Shown in pieces: positions 51,379-60,565 of a stretch of 64,000 nt of DNA. Made by a program: the position numbers and the translations under genes. The notes below the pieces were generated by a model. The model did not search any database. It was not told where the DNA came from and was given only the letters and a program-made list of their open reading frames with translations. The DNA comes from Halovivax cerinus. GTDB lineage: Archaea > Halobacteriota > Halobacteria > Halobacteriales > Natrialbaceae. The stretch lies in assembly GCF_024498195.1 (NCBI RefSeq), contig NZ_CP101824.1, forward strand, positions 2,976,001-3,040,000. The letters are read 5' to 3'. Each line of letters opens with the position of its first letter. The stretch's first letter is position 1.

Positions 51379-52767
51379 TCAGTAGACGTAGTCGTCCTCG
51401 GCGAACTGGACGTAGCCGCCGTTTCGGTACCCGAACTTACGGCGTTTGTACGCGAGGAGGAGTTTAGTGGCGCCGACGCCGGCGGAGTAGCCGCGACTGA
51501 GCAAGCCGTCGCCGCGGCTGTCACGGTGACCGTCGCCGATCATACTATCCGCGACGCCGAAGACGCGGTCCCAGTCGTCCGGTTCGTACTCGGCGACGAT
51601 GTCCGCGAACGAGACGTTACGCAGGATCTCGCTCCCGATCGCCCGTTTCCAGACGTCGTTGTACGATCCGAGCTCGTCGATCGCGGCGAGACGACCGGCG
51701 ATCTTGCCGGTTCGGACGGCGACGTGGTAGCCGCCCTCGTGAAACGCCGAGGTGGTACCCATGGCGCCACCGGCGACGGCGATGCCGGCCTGGACGGGTG
51801 AGTCGATCGGTCGCGTCGATGAGATCGGGTACGTCTCGGTTCCCTTCGACTTACCGCGGTCTTCGACACGTGGGATGTCCGTTTCGACGTCGCACTCGTC
51901 GCCGTAGACCGTCTCGAGCAGGCGATCGATATACGTCGACCCCGACGGGATTCCGTCGTCGTCCGGTCGCAGGAGGCGATACGATTCCGGGTGCGCGACG
52001 TCGTCGAGCGACATTCCGATCGGCATCGTCAATCCGACGCGGGCGACCGTTCCGTCGTTCGGGAAGACCCAGGGATAGGCCGTTTCACCGGGCATCCACC
52101 CCCACCAGAAGAGCAGACGGTCGTCCGGGAACAGGTCCGCCGGGAACTCGCGATACTCCTGGTAGGCGATGTGATTGGCCTCGGGTGGTGAGAGGAACTG
52201 CGACATGCTCGTTCCGGCCGGGGTGAACTGGTCGAGCGCGTCGAGCGTGATCCGGCGCTGGGGGCCGTCGGCCAGGACGACGCGGTCGGCTTCGAGTTCG
52301 TCGCCGTCCGATAGTGTGAGCGTGTGGGTCTGTCCGCCGGCCGTGCGGTCGGTCTCGAACGAGGAGACGCTCGTCCCAACGCGGACGTCAGCGCCGGCGT
52401 CGACGGCCCGTTCGTGGAGCCAGTCGTCCATCTGCGTTCGATCGAACGTGAATCCGAATCCGGGGTACGTCGAGTCCATCCCGGTCGTGTCGATCCTCAC
52501 GCGGTTGTCGGGCCCGATGAAGTCCGTCCCCGACAACTCCCTGAGAACGACGTCGTCGGGAATCTCCCGATAGTCTTCGTCCATAATGTCGACCCAGTAG
52601 TCGAGCATCCCGGCTGCGTCAGTCGAATCTGGGCCGAGTTCGTCACGGTCCTCCCGAGGGACGCCCTGTTCCAGACAGACCGTCTCGGCACCGTGGGCGG
52701 CCGCCTGCTCCGCGGCCGACGCGCCTGCGGGTCCACCACCCACGATCGCGACGTCTACGCGTTCCAT
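51379..52767 (-). CDS. geranylgeranyl reductase-family flavoprotein
   Basis: The 462-residue protein has the FAD dinucleotide-binding start VDVAIVGGGPAGASAAEQAAAHG, an internal ADRVVLADGP and the C-terminal PVQAGIAVAGGAMGTTSAFHEGG that positions flavin in this family. Archaeal relatives saturate the isoprenoid chains of membrane lipids; others act on menaquinone or carotenoids. An N-terminal YPGFGFTFDRTQMDDWLHERA is typical. ATG 52767 lies about 25 bp after a CTTATTAGG promoter element on this strand. Confidence 0.85.
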   Translation of the reverse strand: MERVDVAIVGGGPAGASAAEQAAAHGAETVCLEQGVPREDRDELGPDSTDAAGMLDYWVDIMDEDYREIPDDVVLRELSGTDFIGPDNRVRIDTTGMDSTYPGFGFTFDRTQMDDWLHERAVDAGADVRVGTSVSSFETDRTAGGQTHTLTLSDGDELEADRVVLADGPQRRITLDALDQFTPAGTSMSQFLSPPEANHIAYQEYREFPADLFPDDRLLFWWGWMPGETAYPWVFPNDGTVARVGLTMPIGMSLDDVAHPESYRLLRPDDDGIPSGSTYIDRLLETVYGDECDVETDIPRVEDRGKSKGTETYPISSTRPIDSPVQAGIAVAGGAMGTTSAFHEGGYHVAVRTGKIAGRLAAIDELGSYNDVWKRAIGSEILRNVSFADIVAEYEPDDWDRVFGVADSMIGDGHRDSRGDGLLSRGYSAGVGATKLLLAYKRRKFGYRNGGYVQFAEDDYVY

Positions 52768-52906
52768 ACGGCGCACCACACAATGACCCCTAATAAGCGG
52801 TCTGAAACGAATCGTCGTGACGTGATGCTCGCGTGACCGTGCCCGACCGGTCGGTACCGGTACGAGCCTCAGTTCGGTTCGCGCCCCGGGTGTCGTACCG
52901 TCGCAG

Positions 52907-52914
52907 TTTTTACG
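52907..52914 (+). promoter_or_regulatory. TATA-like element of the enoyl-CoA hydratase gene
   Basis: TTTTTACG occurs 22-29 bp before ATG 52936 within the divergent spacer, supporting that start. Confidence 0.45.
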
Positions 52915-52935
52915 GGCGGCGTCGGAGTGGTGGCT

Positions 52936-53724
52936 ATGAGCGAGTCACCGAACGTGACAGTCGAGATAGCCGACGAGATCGGCCGCGTCACGATGAACCG
53001 ACCGGAGAACCACAACGCGATGACTCCGGAGATGGCCGGCGAGATCGCGTTGGGTCTCGGAGACCTCGCGACGGACGACGAGGTCCGCTGCATCGTGCTG
53101 ACGGGCTCCGGCGGAACGTTCAACACCGGCGCGGATCTCGCCGGTCTCGAGGGCGACGAACGCGACGAAGCGGTCATCGACTCGGTGGCCGACCCCTTAC
53201 ACGAGAGTGTGCGAACGATGACGACCGCGCCGAAGCCGGTCGTCACAGGGATCAACGGTGTTGTCGCCGGTGGCGGGCTCGGACTCGCACTCGCGTCCGA
53301 CGTCGCGATCATGTCCGAAGACGCCCGAATCCAGTACGCGTACCCGTCGATCGGCCTCTCCGGTGACGGGGGCATCACCTGGCTCTTGCCCCGCCTCCTC
53401 GGGCTTCGACGGGCACAGGCGTTCGCCCTCCGTAACGAGGGGTTCGACGCGCATGAGGCGGTCGAGGTCGGCCTCGTGACCGAGGCCGTGCCGACCGACG
53501 CGTTCGACGACCGTCTCGCGGAGGCGGCGACGGAGCTGGCCGCCGGTCCGACGAAGGCCCTCGGAACGATCAAACGGTTACTGTTCGACGGTGCCGATCG
53601 CTCACTCGACGACCACCTCGCGCAGGAACGAGACGAACTGACGGGCCTCACGGCCACCGACGATTACGCGATCGGGATCGACACCTTCTTCGACGACGAG
53701 GAACCGGACTTTTCGGGCCGGTAA
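52936..53724 (+). CDS. enoyl-CoA hydratase/isomerase family protein
   Basis: The 262-residue crotonase-fold enzyme has VTMNRPENHNAMT, the oxyanion-hole segment FNTGADLAGL, and INGVVAGGGLGLALASDVAIMSE. The first glutamate position of classical hydratases is replaced by Asp/Gly (SGDGG), so it could be an isomerase or another crotonase rather than a standard hydratase. ATG 52936 follows a TATA-like element. Standalone gene, possibly in fatty-acid or amino-acid degradation. Confidence 0.87.
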   Translation: MSESPNVTVEIADEIGRVTMNRPENHNAMTPEMAGEIALGLGDLATDDEVRCIVLTGSGGTFNTGADLAGLEGDERDEAVIDSVADPLHESVRTMTTAPKPVVTGINGVVAGGGLGLALASDVAIMSEDARIQYAYPSIGLSGDGGITWLLPRLLGLRRAQAFALRNEGFDAHEAVEVGLVTEAVPTDAFDDRLAEAATELAAGPTKALGTIKRLLFDGADRSLDDHLAQERDELTGLTATDDYAIGIDTFFDDEEPDFSGR

Positions 53725-53792
53725 CGACGAACACGGGTCGAGTCGACGGATTCGACCTGCCACCTCCGCTCCGCCCGGTTCGAACCGCCCAT

Positions 53793-53892
53793 CGAACACA
53801 TCAGCGCGACCGTTCGTCGAACACACCAGTGCATCCGTCAGCCGAACACACCAGTGCACCCGTCAGCCGAACACACCAGTGCGTATTTGACG
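53793..53892. repeat. 25-bp tandem repeat, four copies
   Basis: CGAACACA(C/T)CAG begins units at 53793, 53818, 53843 and 53868, exactly 25 bp apart. The last unit runs into the TATA element (GTATTTGA, about 53882-53889) of the next gene, so the repeat abuts or overlaps that promoter. Confidence 0.85.
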
Positions 53893-53913
53893 CGTCCGCG
53901 AAATGTCGTGCGT

Positions 53914-54369
53914 ATGGTCGGAACAGAGCCATCACCGGACGGAGCCGACGGCGCTCGCCACGTCGGCGTCGCCGTGTTCGCTATCCTCGTCGTCCTCTTC
54001 GCGCTCGTCGAGGGAACGCGTCCACTCGCGTTCGCCCTGCTGTGGATCGCCGCCCCCGTTGTGGCCTTCGGGAGCCTTCTGCAGGTGATCCGGGGCTCGG
54101 TAACGCTTCGCAGCGGACGCGGACTGATCTTCTCTATGTGGTGTGCGGCGGTCGTAACGGTAACGATGCCGCTCGGAGCGCTCGTCGTCGAACGGCGCCT
54201 CGGCGAGGCGCTTACGTTTCTCGGGTTCTTCGCGGCCCTCGTCGCCATCGGATTCGCCAGACTGTCGGTGTCCGAATCGCACGACGAGCGCGGCCGCGAT
54301 GTACCGCCGCCGATCGATCCGGACGCTCCGGCGCCGACACCCTCCGACGCACCGACGGAGGAATCGTAG
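53914..54369 (+). CDS. membrane protein with Pro-rich tail
   Basis: The 151-residue protein from ATG 53914 has four hydrophobic segments and a final acidic Pro/Asp-rich tail of about 35 residues. No family is recognised. The TATA element just upstream lies at the edge of a 25-bp tandem repeat, so repeat copy number could affect expression. Confidence 0.65.
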   Translation: MVGTEPSPDGADGARHVGVAVFAILVVLFALVEGTRPLAFALLWIAAPVVAFGSLLQVIRGSVTLRSGRGLIFSMWCAAVVTVTMPLGALVVERRLGEALTFLGFFAALVAIGFARLSVSESHDERGRDVPPPIDPDAPAPTPSDAPTEES

Positions 54370-54459
54370 TCCCTGACCGGAGGGTGCACACACTCGCTCG
54401 GATTTCACGGAGTGAGGTGCCGTGTCGGTTTGATGGTCGCGGGGGCCGTACGCGATACC

Positions 54460-55461
54460 ATGTCGCGGGGGGAGACGCTGGCGGCGATGCTGGCGGACGT
54501 ACCACGGGTGGTGATACTCTGCCACGACAACCCGGATCCGGACTGCCTCGCGAGTGCCCTCGCGTTCGAACACATCGCGATCGCACACGGGGTGGCGGAC
54601 ACGTCGATCGTCTACGGCGGCGAGATCTCCCACCAGCAAAATCGAGCCTTCGTCAACATGCTCGACATCGACGTCGAACGAAACGGAACCGTCGACACGG
54701 ACGGGTTCGTCGCGTTCGTCGATCACGCGCGCCGCAGCGTCTCGTCGGCCGGTGCGGACGTCGACCCCGACGCCGTCGTGGATCACCACCCAGGCCCCGA
54801 CGTCGACGCGCCGTTCGTGGACGTGCGGCCCGACTACGGGGCGACGGCGACGATATTCGTGGAGTACCTGGAATCGCTGGACCTGGACGTCCCGCCGCGC
54901 CTGGCGACCGCCCTGCTATTTGCGCTCCATCGCGAGCGGCTCGACTTCGTCCGTGAACCGACCCGCGCGGAGTACGAAGCGGCGCTCGTCGTCTACGACC
55001 GGGCCGACCTCGACGCGCTCGAACAACTCTACGGAAGCGCCTTCACACCGGCGACGCTCGATGCGATCGGGGAGGCGATACGATCGCGTTCGCGCCGTGG
55101 TTCCGCGCTGGTCGCGACGGTCGGGCGAACGACCGAAACCGACGCGCTTCCACAGGCCGCCGACTACCTGTTGAACGTCGAGGGAGTCAACACGGTGTTG
55201 ACCTACGGCATCGTCGGGCGAACGATCAGGCTGAGCGCGCGCTCCATCGATCCTCGAGTGAACGTCGGTGAAACGCTCCGCGACGTGTTCGGCGACCTCG
55301 GTCCGGCCGGCGGTCACCACGATATGGGCGGTGGCACGATCGACCTCGGTATCTTCGGCGACGTCACCGACAGTGACGACGCCGGTATCCTGCTCTCGAT
55401 ATTGAACCCACGCATCGAGGATCGGTTCTTCGACGCGTTGCGACTCTCTCCGGACCGGTGA
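54460..55461 (+). CDS. DHH-family phosphoesterase (nanoRNase/pAp phosphatase-like)
   Basis: The 333-residue protein has the DHH-family motifs CHDNPDPDCLASALAFE near residue 25, a VDHARRS segment, VVDHHPGPD near 105, and the DHHA1-type GGHHDMGGG near residue 287. Relatives degrade very short RNA oligonucleotides or 3'-phosphoadenosine 5'-phosphate. I use ATG 54460 (MSRGETLAAMLADV); an ATG at 54433 is also possible. Standalone. Confidence 0.85.
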   Translation: MSRGETLAAMLADVPRVVILCHDNPDPDCLASALAFEHIAIAHGVADTSIVYGGEISHQQNRAFVNMLDIDVERNGTVDTDGFVAFVDHARRSVSSAGADVDPDAVVDHHPGPDVDAPFVDVRPDYGATATIFVEYLESLDLDVPPRLATALLFALHRERLDFVREPTRAEYEAALVVYDRADLDALEQLYGSAFTPATLDAIGEAIRSRSRRGSALVATVGRTTETDALPQAADYLLNVEGVNTVLTYGIVGRTIRLSARSIDPRVNVGETLRDVFGDLGPAGGHHDMGGGTIDLGIFGDVTDSDDAGILLSILNPRIEDRFFDALRLSPDR

Positions 55462-55925
55462 GCCACGCTCGAGACCGATCCGAAGCGAATCACGTCCGAA
55501 CACCGGCCCGGCGACGGGCACCGCGTTCGAACGTGGCGTGACGCTTCGACACCTGGTACGATTGTCCGCCAGTTTTCGATCCAGTCGACTCTGTCGGGGT
55601 CCGATCACCGCACTCGCCCCATGTCGGACTGGTAGCCGAGATACTCGTCCCGTTCACAGAGTCGCCTCCCGACCAGCTGGCGGTACTATTCGGTCGCCGC
55701 CGTACGAGAGCATCCGACCGTTGGTCAGTGCTGAGAGAATTGTGTCCGTCAGCCAGTGCCGAGAGCGATCCGTTCGCTGGACAGTGCCGAGAGCATCCGC
55801 CCGAGAGCCAGCGCAACGAGCCCTCCGTCCGTGGATTAGTGTCCGGCAGGCACACGTCAGTGGCCCCGTCGAGAACCCTGGTAGCCGGTGTGTCGAATCA
55901 CTTCCTTTTTACAGGCTGACGGGGA
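55462..55925. other. 464-bp gap with degenerate repeats
   Basis: I see no gene. The middle contains a ~28-bp degenerate tandem repeat (55706-55815), and the right end has a TATA-like CTTTTTACAGG (about 55902-55912) serving the next gene. Confidence 0.5.
55706..55815. repeat. ~28-bp degenerate tandem repeat, about four copies
   Basis: Units starting GAGAGCATCCG, GAGAGAATTGTGTCCG, GAGAGCGATCCG and GAGAGCATCCG follow at 27-28 bp spacing and share a (G/C)CAGTGC(T/C) end. They are partly decayed and non-coding. Confidence 0.7.
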
Positions 55926-55934
55926 ATGGCGAGT

Positions 55935-56138
55935 ATGAGCTTCGAAGAAGACGATCGAGTCGTCCTCTCGGACAAGCACAGCGAGTTCGACGGCGAGACG
56001 GGCACCATCACCCAGACGATGGAGTCCATGTTCGGCGACGTGACGTACACCATCAGCTTCGAGGACGGGCAGGAAACCGGCGTCCCCGAGGACGCCCTCG
56101 AATCGGCTCCGGACGACGCCGACACAGACGAAGCGTAA
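55935..56138 (+). CDS. small haloarchaeal protein with KOW/SH3-like pattern
   Basis: The 67-residue protein from ATG 55935 reads FEEDDRVVLSDKHSEFDGETGTITQ then FGDVTYTISFEDGQETGVPEDAL, with the alternating strand and G-x-x-G pattern of small beta-barrel domains that bind nucleic acids or other proteins. Function is unknown. The in-frame ATG nine bases earlier is an alternative start. A TATA-like element is about 25-30 bp upstream. Confidence 0.65.
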   Translation: MSFEEDDRVVLSDKHSEFDGETGTITQTMESMFGDVTYTISFEDGQETGVPEDALESAPDDADTDEA

Positions 56139-56242
56139 CGAGGGCGACGCACGCACGCACACATCGACAACTCCCTCGCCGTACTGTCCACGAGACAACA
56201 CACTCAGTGCGGCCCTCCCGTCCGATTTCACACATCCGACCC

Positions 56243-56686
56243 ATGTCGAAGATTCCCTTACACTACGTCGACCTGCGAGCGTTCTGCTACGCCACGGAAG
56301 ACGACAAACGCGTCGAGCAGGCGCTCGAACACTTCCTCCCGGAGGACGTCGATCTCGAGCGTACCGAGACGACGGGCCACTACGGCGACCGCATCCTCGT
56401 CTACTCGGTCCGTGTCGAACGCGCGGACGAGCTCAGACACGTCCTCGACCGGCTGGCGGCGGGGCCGGACGTCGACCGCGTGATCGACGAACTCGACGAT
56501 CGCGTCACGGAGAACACGGAACTGTTCCTCAGCCTCGACAAGCAGTCCGCGTTCGGGGGAACGACGCGACTCGGAGACGGCATCACGTTCCGGGGGAAAC
56601 TCGAGGCCTACCCCGCAACGCGCGAGGCGGCCGTCGAGAACGCTCGAACGCTGCTCACCGAACTGGTCTCAGACTCGACAGCGTAA
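56243..56686 (+). CDS. RNA-binding exosome-associated-type protein (COG1325)
   Basis: The 147-residue protein begins SKIPLHYVDLRAFCYATEDDKRVEQALEHFLPED and continues with RTETTGHYGDRILVYSVRVERADELRHVLDRL, the pattern of a short archaeal RNA-binding family that is predicted to be exosome related. Evidence is family resemblance only. It lies 104 bp behind the small gene and 65 bp before the YcaO gene on the same strand. Confidence 0.75.
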   Translation: MSKIPLHYVDLRAFCYATEDDKRVEQALEHFLPEDVDLERTETTGHYGDRILVYSVRVERADELRHVLDRLAAGPDVDRVIDELDDRVTENTELFLSLDKQSAFGGTTRLGDGITFRGKLEAYPATREAAVENARTLLTELVSDSTA

Positions 56687-56720
56687 CCCTGTCGCGCTGG
56701 AATCACCGCCGGAGCGCGTC

Positions 56721-56728
56721 ACTTTTGA
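56721..56728 (+). promoter_or_regulatory. TATA-like element of the YcaO gene
   Basis: ACTTTTGA lies 24-31 bp before ATG 56752 and supports it over the in-frame ATG 56725, which would begin inside the promoter element. Confidence 0.45.
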
Positions 56729-56751
56729 GGCGACCGGTAGATGGGTCCGTC

Positions 56752-58482
56752 ATGGACGTACCCGTCGTCGGAGACGATCCGATTCGCGAGGAGGTCGCTG
56801 CAGCGTTGACAGACGTCGACGTCGGAGTCACCGACGCGACAGCGGACGAACTCGCAGACGTCCCACTCGCGGTGGTCGGCGGTATCGCGGGAGCCGAGGT
56901 CTTCGCAACGGCGAACCGGAGCGCCCGGCAGGGGAACACGCCCTGGATCGCCGTCGAGGTGGGCGGTGTCGGCGGTCACCCGATTTCGTCGATCGACGCC
57001 GCAGTCGCAGCGTTCGGCCCCGATACGGCCTGCTTCGAGTGTCTCAGAGCACGCGTACGCTCGACGCGGGACGAACCCACCTCGTCGAAGCCACGGGGCG
57101 CCAGGGCGAACGCCCGCCTCGCCGGTGCGGTCGCCGGTCGAGAGTGCGTCCGACTCCTGACCGACGGCGGTGACGACCTCCGCGGATCGGTGCTCGAACT
57201 CCCCCACGCTCGTCGTGTGGTTCTCCCGGTCCCGGGCTGTGATTGTCAGGAGTCGCCCAGGAATCGGTCCATCGATCCGGCCGACGACGATGAGCGATCG
57301 CTCGAGGAGACGGTCGACGCGATGGATCGCGCAATCGACGACCGCGTCGGCATCGTCCGATCGATCGGCGAGATCGACTCGTATCCGATTCCGTACTACC
57401 TGGCCACGCTCGCGACCACGAGTCCCTACAGCGACGCGACCGCCCCAACGAACGCCGCGGGCGTCGACGAGGACTGGAACCGTGCGTTCGTGAAGGCGAT
57501 CGGTGAGGGGCTCGAACGCTACTGTGCGGGCGTCTACCGCGAAAGTGACTTCGTCGCCGCACCCGCGGCAGACCTCGATCGTGTCCTCGAACCCACCGAC
57601 ATCGTCAGGCCGGACGACGCCGCGTCGTTCGATCCGACGGCGTCGACGCTGTGGATCGACGGCGTCGAGCTCTCGTCTGGAGAACGGACCCACCTGCCGG
57701 CCGACGCGATTCACTTTCCCCAGCCGGGGCCGGGTCACGTCCCGCAGATAACGACCGGCCTCGGTCTCGGCTCCTCGGTGGCGGACGCCCTCTTCGCGGG
57801 CCTGACGGAGGTCGTCGAACGCGACGCGACGATGCTCTCGTGGTACTCGACGTTCGAACCGCGCGAACTCGACGTGGCCGACGACCGATTCGACCGGATC
57901 GCCCGTCGTGTCGAGAGCGAGGGGCTCACAGTGACGCCGCTGGTAGTCACACAGGACGTCGACGTTCCGGTCGTCACAGTTGCACTCCACCGAACGGACG
58001 GCGAGTGGCCGGCGTTCGCAGTCGGTTCCGCGGCCGATCTGAACGCCGTCGATGCGGCCCAAAGCGCGCTCGCTGAGGCGACGCAGAACTGGATGGAACT
58101 GCGTTCGATCGGACGAGAGGAATCCGCTGATGCGGGCGCCTGGATCGGAACGTACGCCTCGTTCCCCGATCCGGCTCGTGCGTTCGTCGACACGTCGGAG
58201 TCGGTCGCCGCGACCGACCTCGGCCCGGGCGAGGATCTCGACGCTCAGATGGCCGTCGAGACGGTCGTCGATCGCCTCGTCGAGGCGGATCTGACGCCGT
58301 ACGCCGGTCGAATCACCACTCGGGACGTCGAGAAACTCGGGCTCGAGGCGGTGCGCGTCGTCGTCCCGACGGCGCAGCCGCTCTTTACGGACGAGCCATA
58401 CTTCGGCGACCGGGCAGAGGCGGTTCCCCGTGCGCTCGGCTTCGAACCACTGCTCGATCGCGAGCCGCATCCGTACCCCTGA
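56752..58482 (+). CDS. YcaO-domain protein with N-terminal docking/zinc region
   Basis: The 576-residue protein has an N-terminal domain of about 190 residues with CFECLRARVRST and GCDCQE (Cys-x2-Cys and Cys-x-Cys, probable zinc ligands), as in ThiF-like partners fused to azoline-forming YcaO enzymes. The YcaO domain then carries ALEGLERYC-type AIGEGLERYCAG, TGLGLGSSVADALFAGLTEVVERDA and the proline-rich C-terminus DREPHPYP typical of cyclodehydratase YcaO. YcaO enzymes activate backbone amides with ATP to form azolines or thioamides. No TfuA, dehydrogenase or obvious precursor gene is next to it, so the substrate is unknown. Confidence 0.85.
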   Translation: MDVPVVGDDPIREEVAAALTDVDVGVTDATADELADVPLAVVGGIAGAEVFATANRSARQGNTPWIAVEVGGVGGHPISSIDAAVAAFGPDTACFECLRARVRSTRDEPTSSKPRGARANARLAGAVAGRECVRLLTDGGDDLRGSVLELPHARRVVLPVPGCDCQESPRNRSIDPADDDERSLEETVDAMDRAIDDRVGIVRSIGEIDSYPIPYYLATLATTSPYSDATAPTNAAGVDEDWNRAFVKAIGEGLERYCAGVYRESDFVAAPAADLDRVLEPTDIVRPDDAASFDPTASTLWIDGVELSSGERTHLPADAIHFPQPGPGHVPQITTGLGLGSSVADALFAGLTEVVERDATMLSWYSTFEPRELDVADDRFDRIARRVESEGLTVTPLVVTQDVDVPVVTVALHRTDGEWPAFAVGSAADLNAVDAAQSALAEATQNWMELRSIGREESADAGAWIGTYASFPDPARAFVDTSESVAATDLGPGEDLDAQMAVETVVDRLVEADLTPYAGRITTRDVEKLGLEAVRVVVPTAQPLFTDEPYFGDRAEAVPRALGFEPLLDREPHPYP

Positions 58483-58555
58483 GTGGACTCACGGGACGCC
58501 TCGTCGTGGACGATATCTCCGATTGGGGCTGGTGCTACCGTCGTGAGCGGTCAGG

Positions 58556-58996
58556 TCACTCACGGTAGGAGAGGGCGAGGTCGAGTCCGTCGTCCGTGAT
58601 CGTAATCGTGAGCTGTTTGGTGTCCTCGCCGACGAGGGTCGTTTGCTCTTCGATCACGGCGCTCTCGTCAGGTTCGTCGCCAGCGAGTTCGACTCGTTTG
58701 ACGACGACCTGTGCGTCCACGTTCGGGATGCGACCGATTTGCGTCGTCGCGTCGACGGGAACGGCGATCGGATCGTCGAACACTTCCTGACCGTTCTCGA
58801 TCCGCGTCGCGGTGACGACGAGGCCCGTCGCCGTGTCGGTCTCGTTCTCACCGATGAGGAGGACCGGCATACTGAGCGTGAAGTTGTAGATGAAGAAACC
58901 CACGAGTCCGAACGCGGAGAGACCGCCCGCACCGGTGAGGAGTGTTCGTCGATTCACACCCGTACCTAGCCGTCGTAAATCCCTTAGTGTTACCAT
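58556..58996 (-). CDS. single-pass membrane or exported protein
   Basis: The 146-residue protein has NRRTLLTGAGGLSAFGLVGFFIYNF, a twin-arginine-like or anchor segment near the N-terminus, followed by a beta-rich acidic domain of about 110 residues outside the membrane. A shorter start at GTG 58957, immediately before NRRT, is possible. No family is recognised. It converges on the YcaO gene and is probably independent. Confidence 0.6.
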   Translation of the reverse strand: MVTLRDLRRLGTGVNRRTLLTGAGGLSAFGLVGFFIYNFTLSMPVLLIGENETDTATGLVVTATRIENGQEVFDDPIAVPVDATTQIGRIPNVDAQVVVKRVELAGDEPDESAVIEEQTTLVGEDTKQLTITITDDGLDLALSYRE

Positions 58997-59062
58997 TTCG
59001 GCTCCGACCGCAGTTACCCGGCCGACCAGTACACCGACTGGCCCGTGAGTGAGCGCTGCTGA

Positions 59063-60565
59063 TCACTCAGAATTCGGCGAATAGTTGGGCGCCTCGTCGG
59101 TGATGACGACGTCGTGGGCGTGTCCCTCGGCCTGGCCCGCACTGGAGACGCGGACGAACTCGGCGCGGTCTTTGAACTCGGAGATCGTCTCGGCACCGAC
59201 GTACCCCATTCCGGACTGCATCCCTCCGGAGAGCTGGTGGAGTTCTGATTTGAGTGTCCCCTTGTACGGAGTCGCCGCCTCGACGCCCTCGGGGACGTAC
59301 TCGTCCTCGTCGTCCGGATCTTCCTTGAGATAGCGCTCTGTGTCGCCCGATTTCATCGCACCGACCGAACCCATGCCGCGGTACTGCTTGTACTTCTTGC
59401 CGTTCATCGTGACGACGCGGCCGGGCGCCTCGTCGGTTCCCGCGAAGTACGATCCGAGCATGACGGCGTCGGCACCGGCGGCGATCGCCTTGATGGCATC
59501 GCCGGAGTAGCGGATGCCGCCGTCGGCGATGACGGGGACGTCGTGTTTCGCGGCGACGTCTGCGACCTGCGAGACGGCAGTGATCTGGGGCATGCCGGCA
59601 CCGGAGACGACGCGCGTCGTACAGATCGATCCGGGACCGATACCCACCTTGATGCCGTCGGCGAAGTCGACGAGTTCTTCGGCAGCCTCACGCGTGCCGA
59701 CGTTACCGACGACGACGTCCGCATCGACGCTCTCTTTGATTTCGGTCGCGCCGTCGATGACGTTCAGGTTGTGTGCGTGGGCGGTGTCGATGAACAGCAC
59801 GTCCGCACCCGCCTCGTCCGCGGCCAGCGCACGATCCATCTCGAAGGGGCTGACGGCGACGCCGACGCGCAGTTGCCCGTCGGCGTCGCGGACGGCCTGT
59901 TCGTACTCCCGGCGCTGGAGGATGCCCTGCATCGTCACCAGACCGACGAGGAGGTTCTCGTCGTCGACGACGGGGACGCGTTCGATCTTGTGGTCGTACA
60001 TGAGGTCGAACGCGTCGCGCGCGTCGATATCGTCCGGTGCCGTGATCACCTCGTCGGTCATCGCCTCCGTGACGGGGTCGTCCTCGTTCACCTCGAGGTG
60101 TGGCCTGATGTCCGTACTGGAGATGATGCCCAGGACCTCGCCCCGGGTGTTGACGACGGGCGCGCCGCCGACACCCTCGCGGGCCATCAACTCGTCGACT
60201 TCACGGACCGACATCTCCGGATCGGCGGTGACCACGTCGTCGAAGGGGATGATGAGTTCGTCCGCGCGCTTGACGCGGGTGATCTCCTCGACCATCCGGT
60301 CGATCGTCATGTTCCGGTGGAGGACGCCGAGGCCGCCCTGTCGCGCCATCTCCACGGCCAGCCCGCTCTCCGTGACAGTGTCCATCGCAGCGGAGAGGAT
60401 GGGAATCGACACCTCGACGTTGGTCGAGACGCGCGTGGTGAGATCGGCGTCGTCGGGTTCGACCCGGCTCTCTTTGGGTCGAAGCAGGACGTCGTCGAAC
60501 GTCAGCGCCTCGGGTACCCGCAACTTCTCCGAATAAAATTCGTCCGGTGGAACGTCGTTCGCCAT
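59063..60565 (-). CDS. guaB: IMP dehydrogenase
   Basis: The 500-residue enzyme oxidises IMP to XMP, the committed step to guanine nucleotides. Seen are LTFDDVLLRPKESRV, the tandem CBS domain (about residues 95-215), GVAVSPFEMDRA, DIKVGIGPGSICTTRVVSG with the catalytic cysteine, and the flap MGSVGAM. ATG 60565 gives the usual N-terminus; a TATA-like element (CGTTTTTGGG, about 60586-60595 on this strand) is about 25 bp upstream. Confidence 0.95.
   Translation of the reverse strand: MANDVPPDEFYSEKLRVPEALTFDDVLLRPKESRVEPDDADLTTRVSTNVEVSIPILSAAMDTVTESGLAVEMARQGGLGVLHRNMTIDRMVEEITRVKRADELIIPFDDVVTADPEMSVREVDELMAREGVGGAPVVNTRGEVLGIISSTDIRPHLEVNEDDPVTEAMTDEVITAPDDIDARDAFDLMYDHKIERVPVVDDENLLVGLVTMQGILQRREYEQAVRDADGQLRVGVAVSPFEMDRALAADEAGADVLFIDTAHAHNLNVIDGATEIKESVDADVVVGNVGTREAAEELVDFADGIKVGIGPGSICTTRVVSGAGMPQITAVSQVADVAAKHDVPVIADGGIRYSGDAIKAIAAGADAVMLGSYFAGTDEAPGRVVTMNGKKYKQYRGMGSVGAMKSGDTERYLKEDPDDEDEYVPEGVEAATPYKGTLKSELHQLSGGMQSGMGYVGAETISEFKDRAEFVRVSSAGQAEGHAHDVVITDEAPNYSPNSE

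Noticed and set aside
53793..53892. Possible CRISPR array
   Set aside because: Units of 25 bp are directly contiguous with no unique spacers between repeats, and there are no cas genes in the window.
56719..58470. A 583-codon minus-strand frame antisense to the YcaO gene
   Set aside because: Antisense open frames are common at this GC content; the plus strand has clear YcaO motifs and a promoter.
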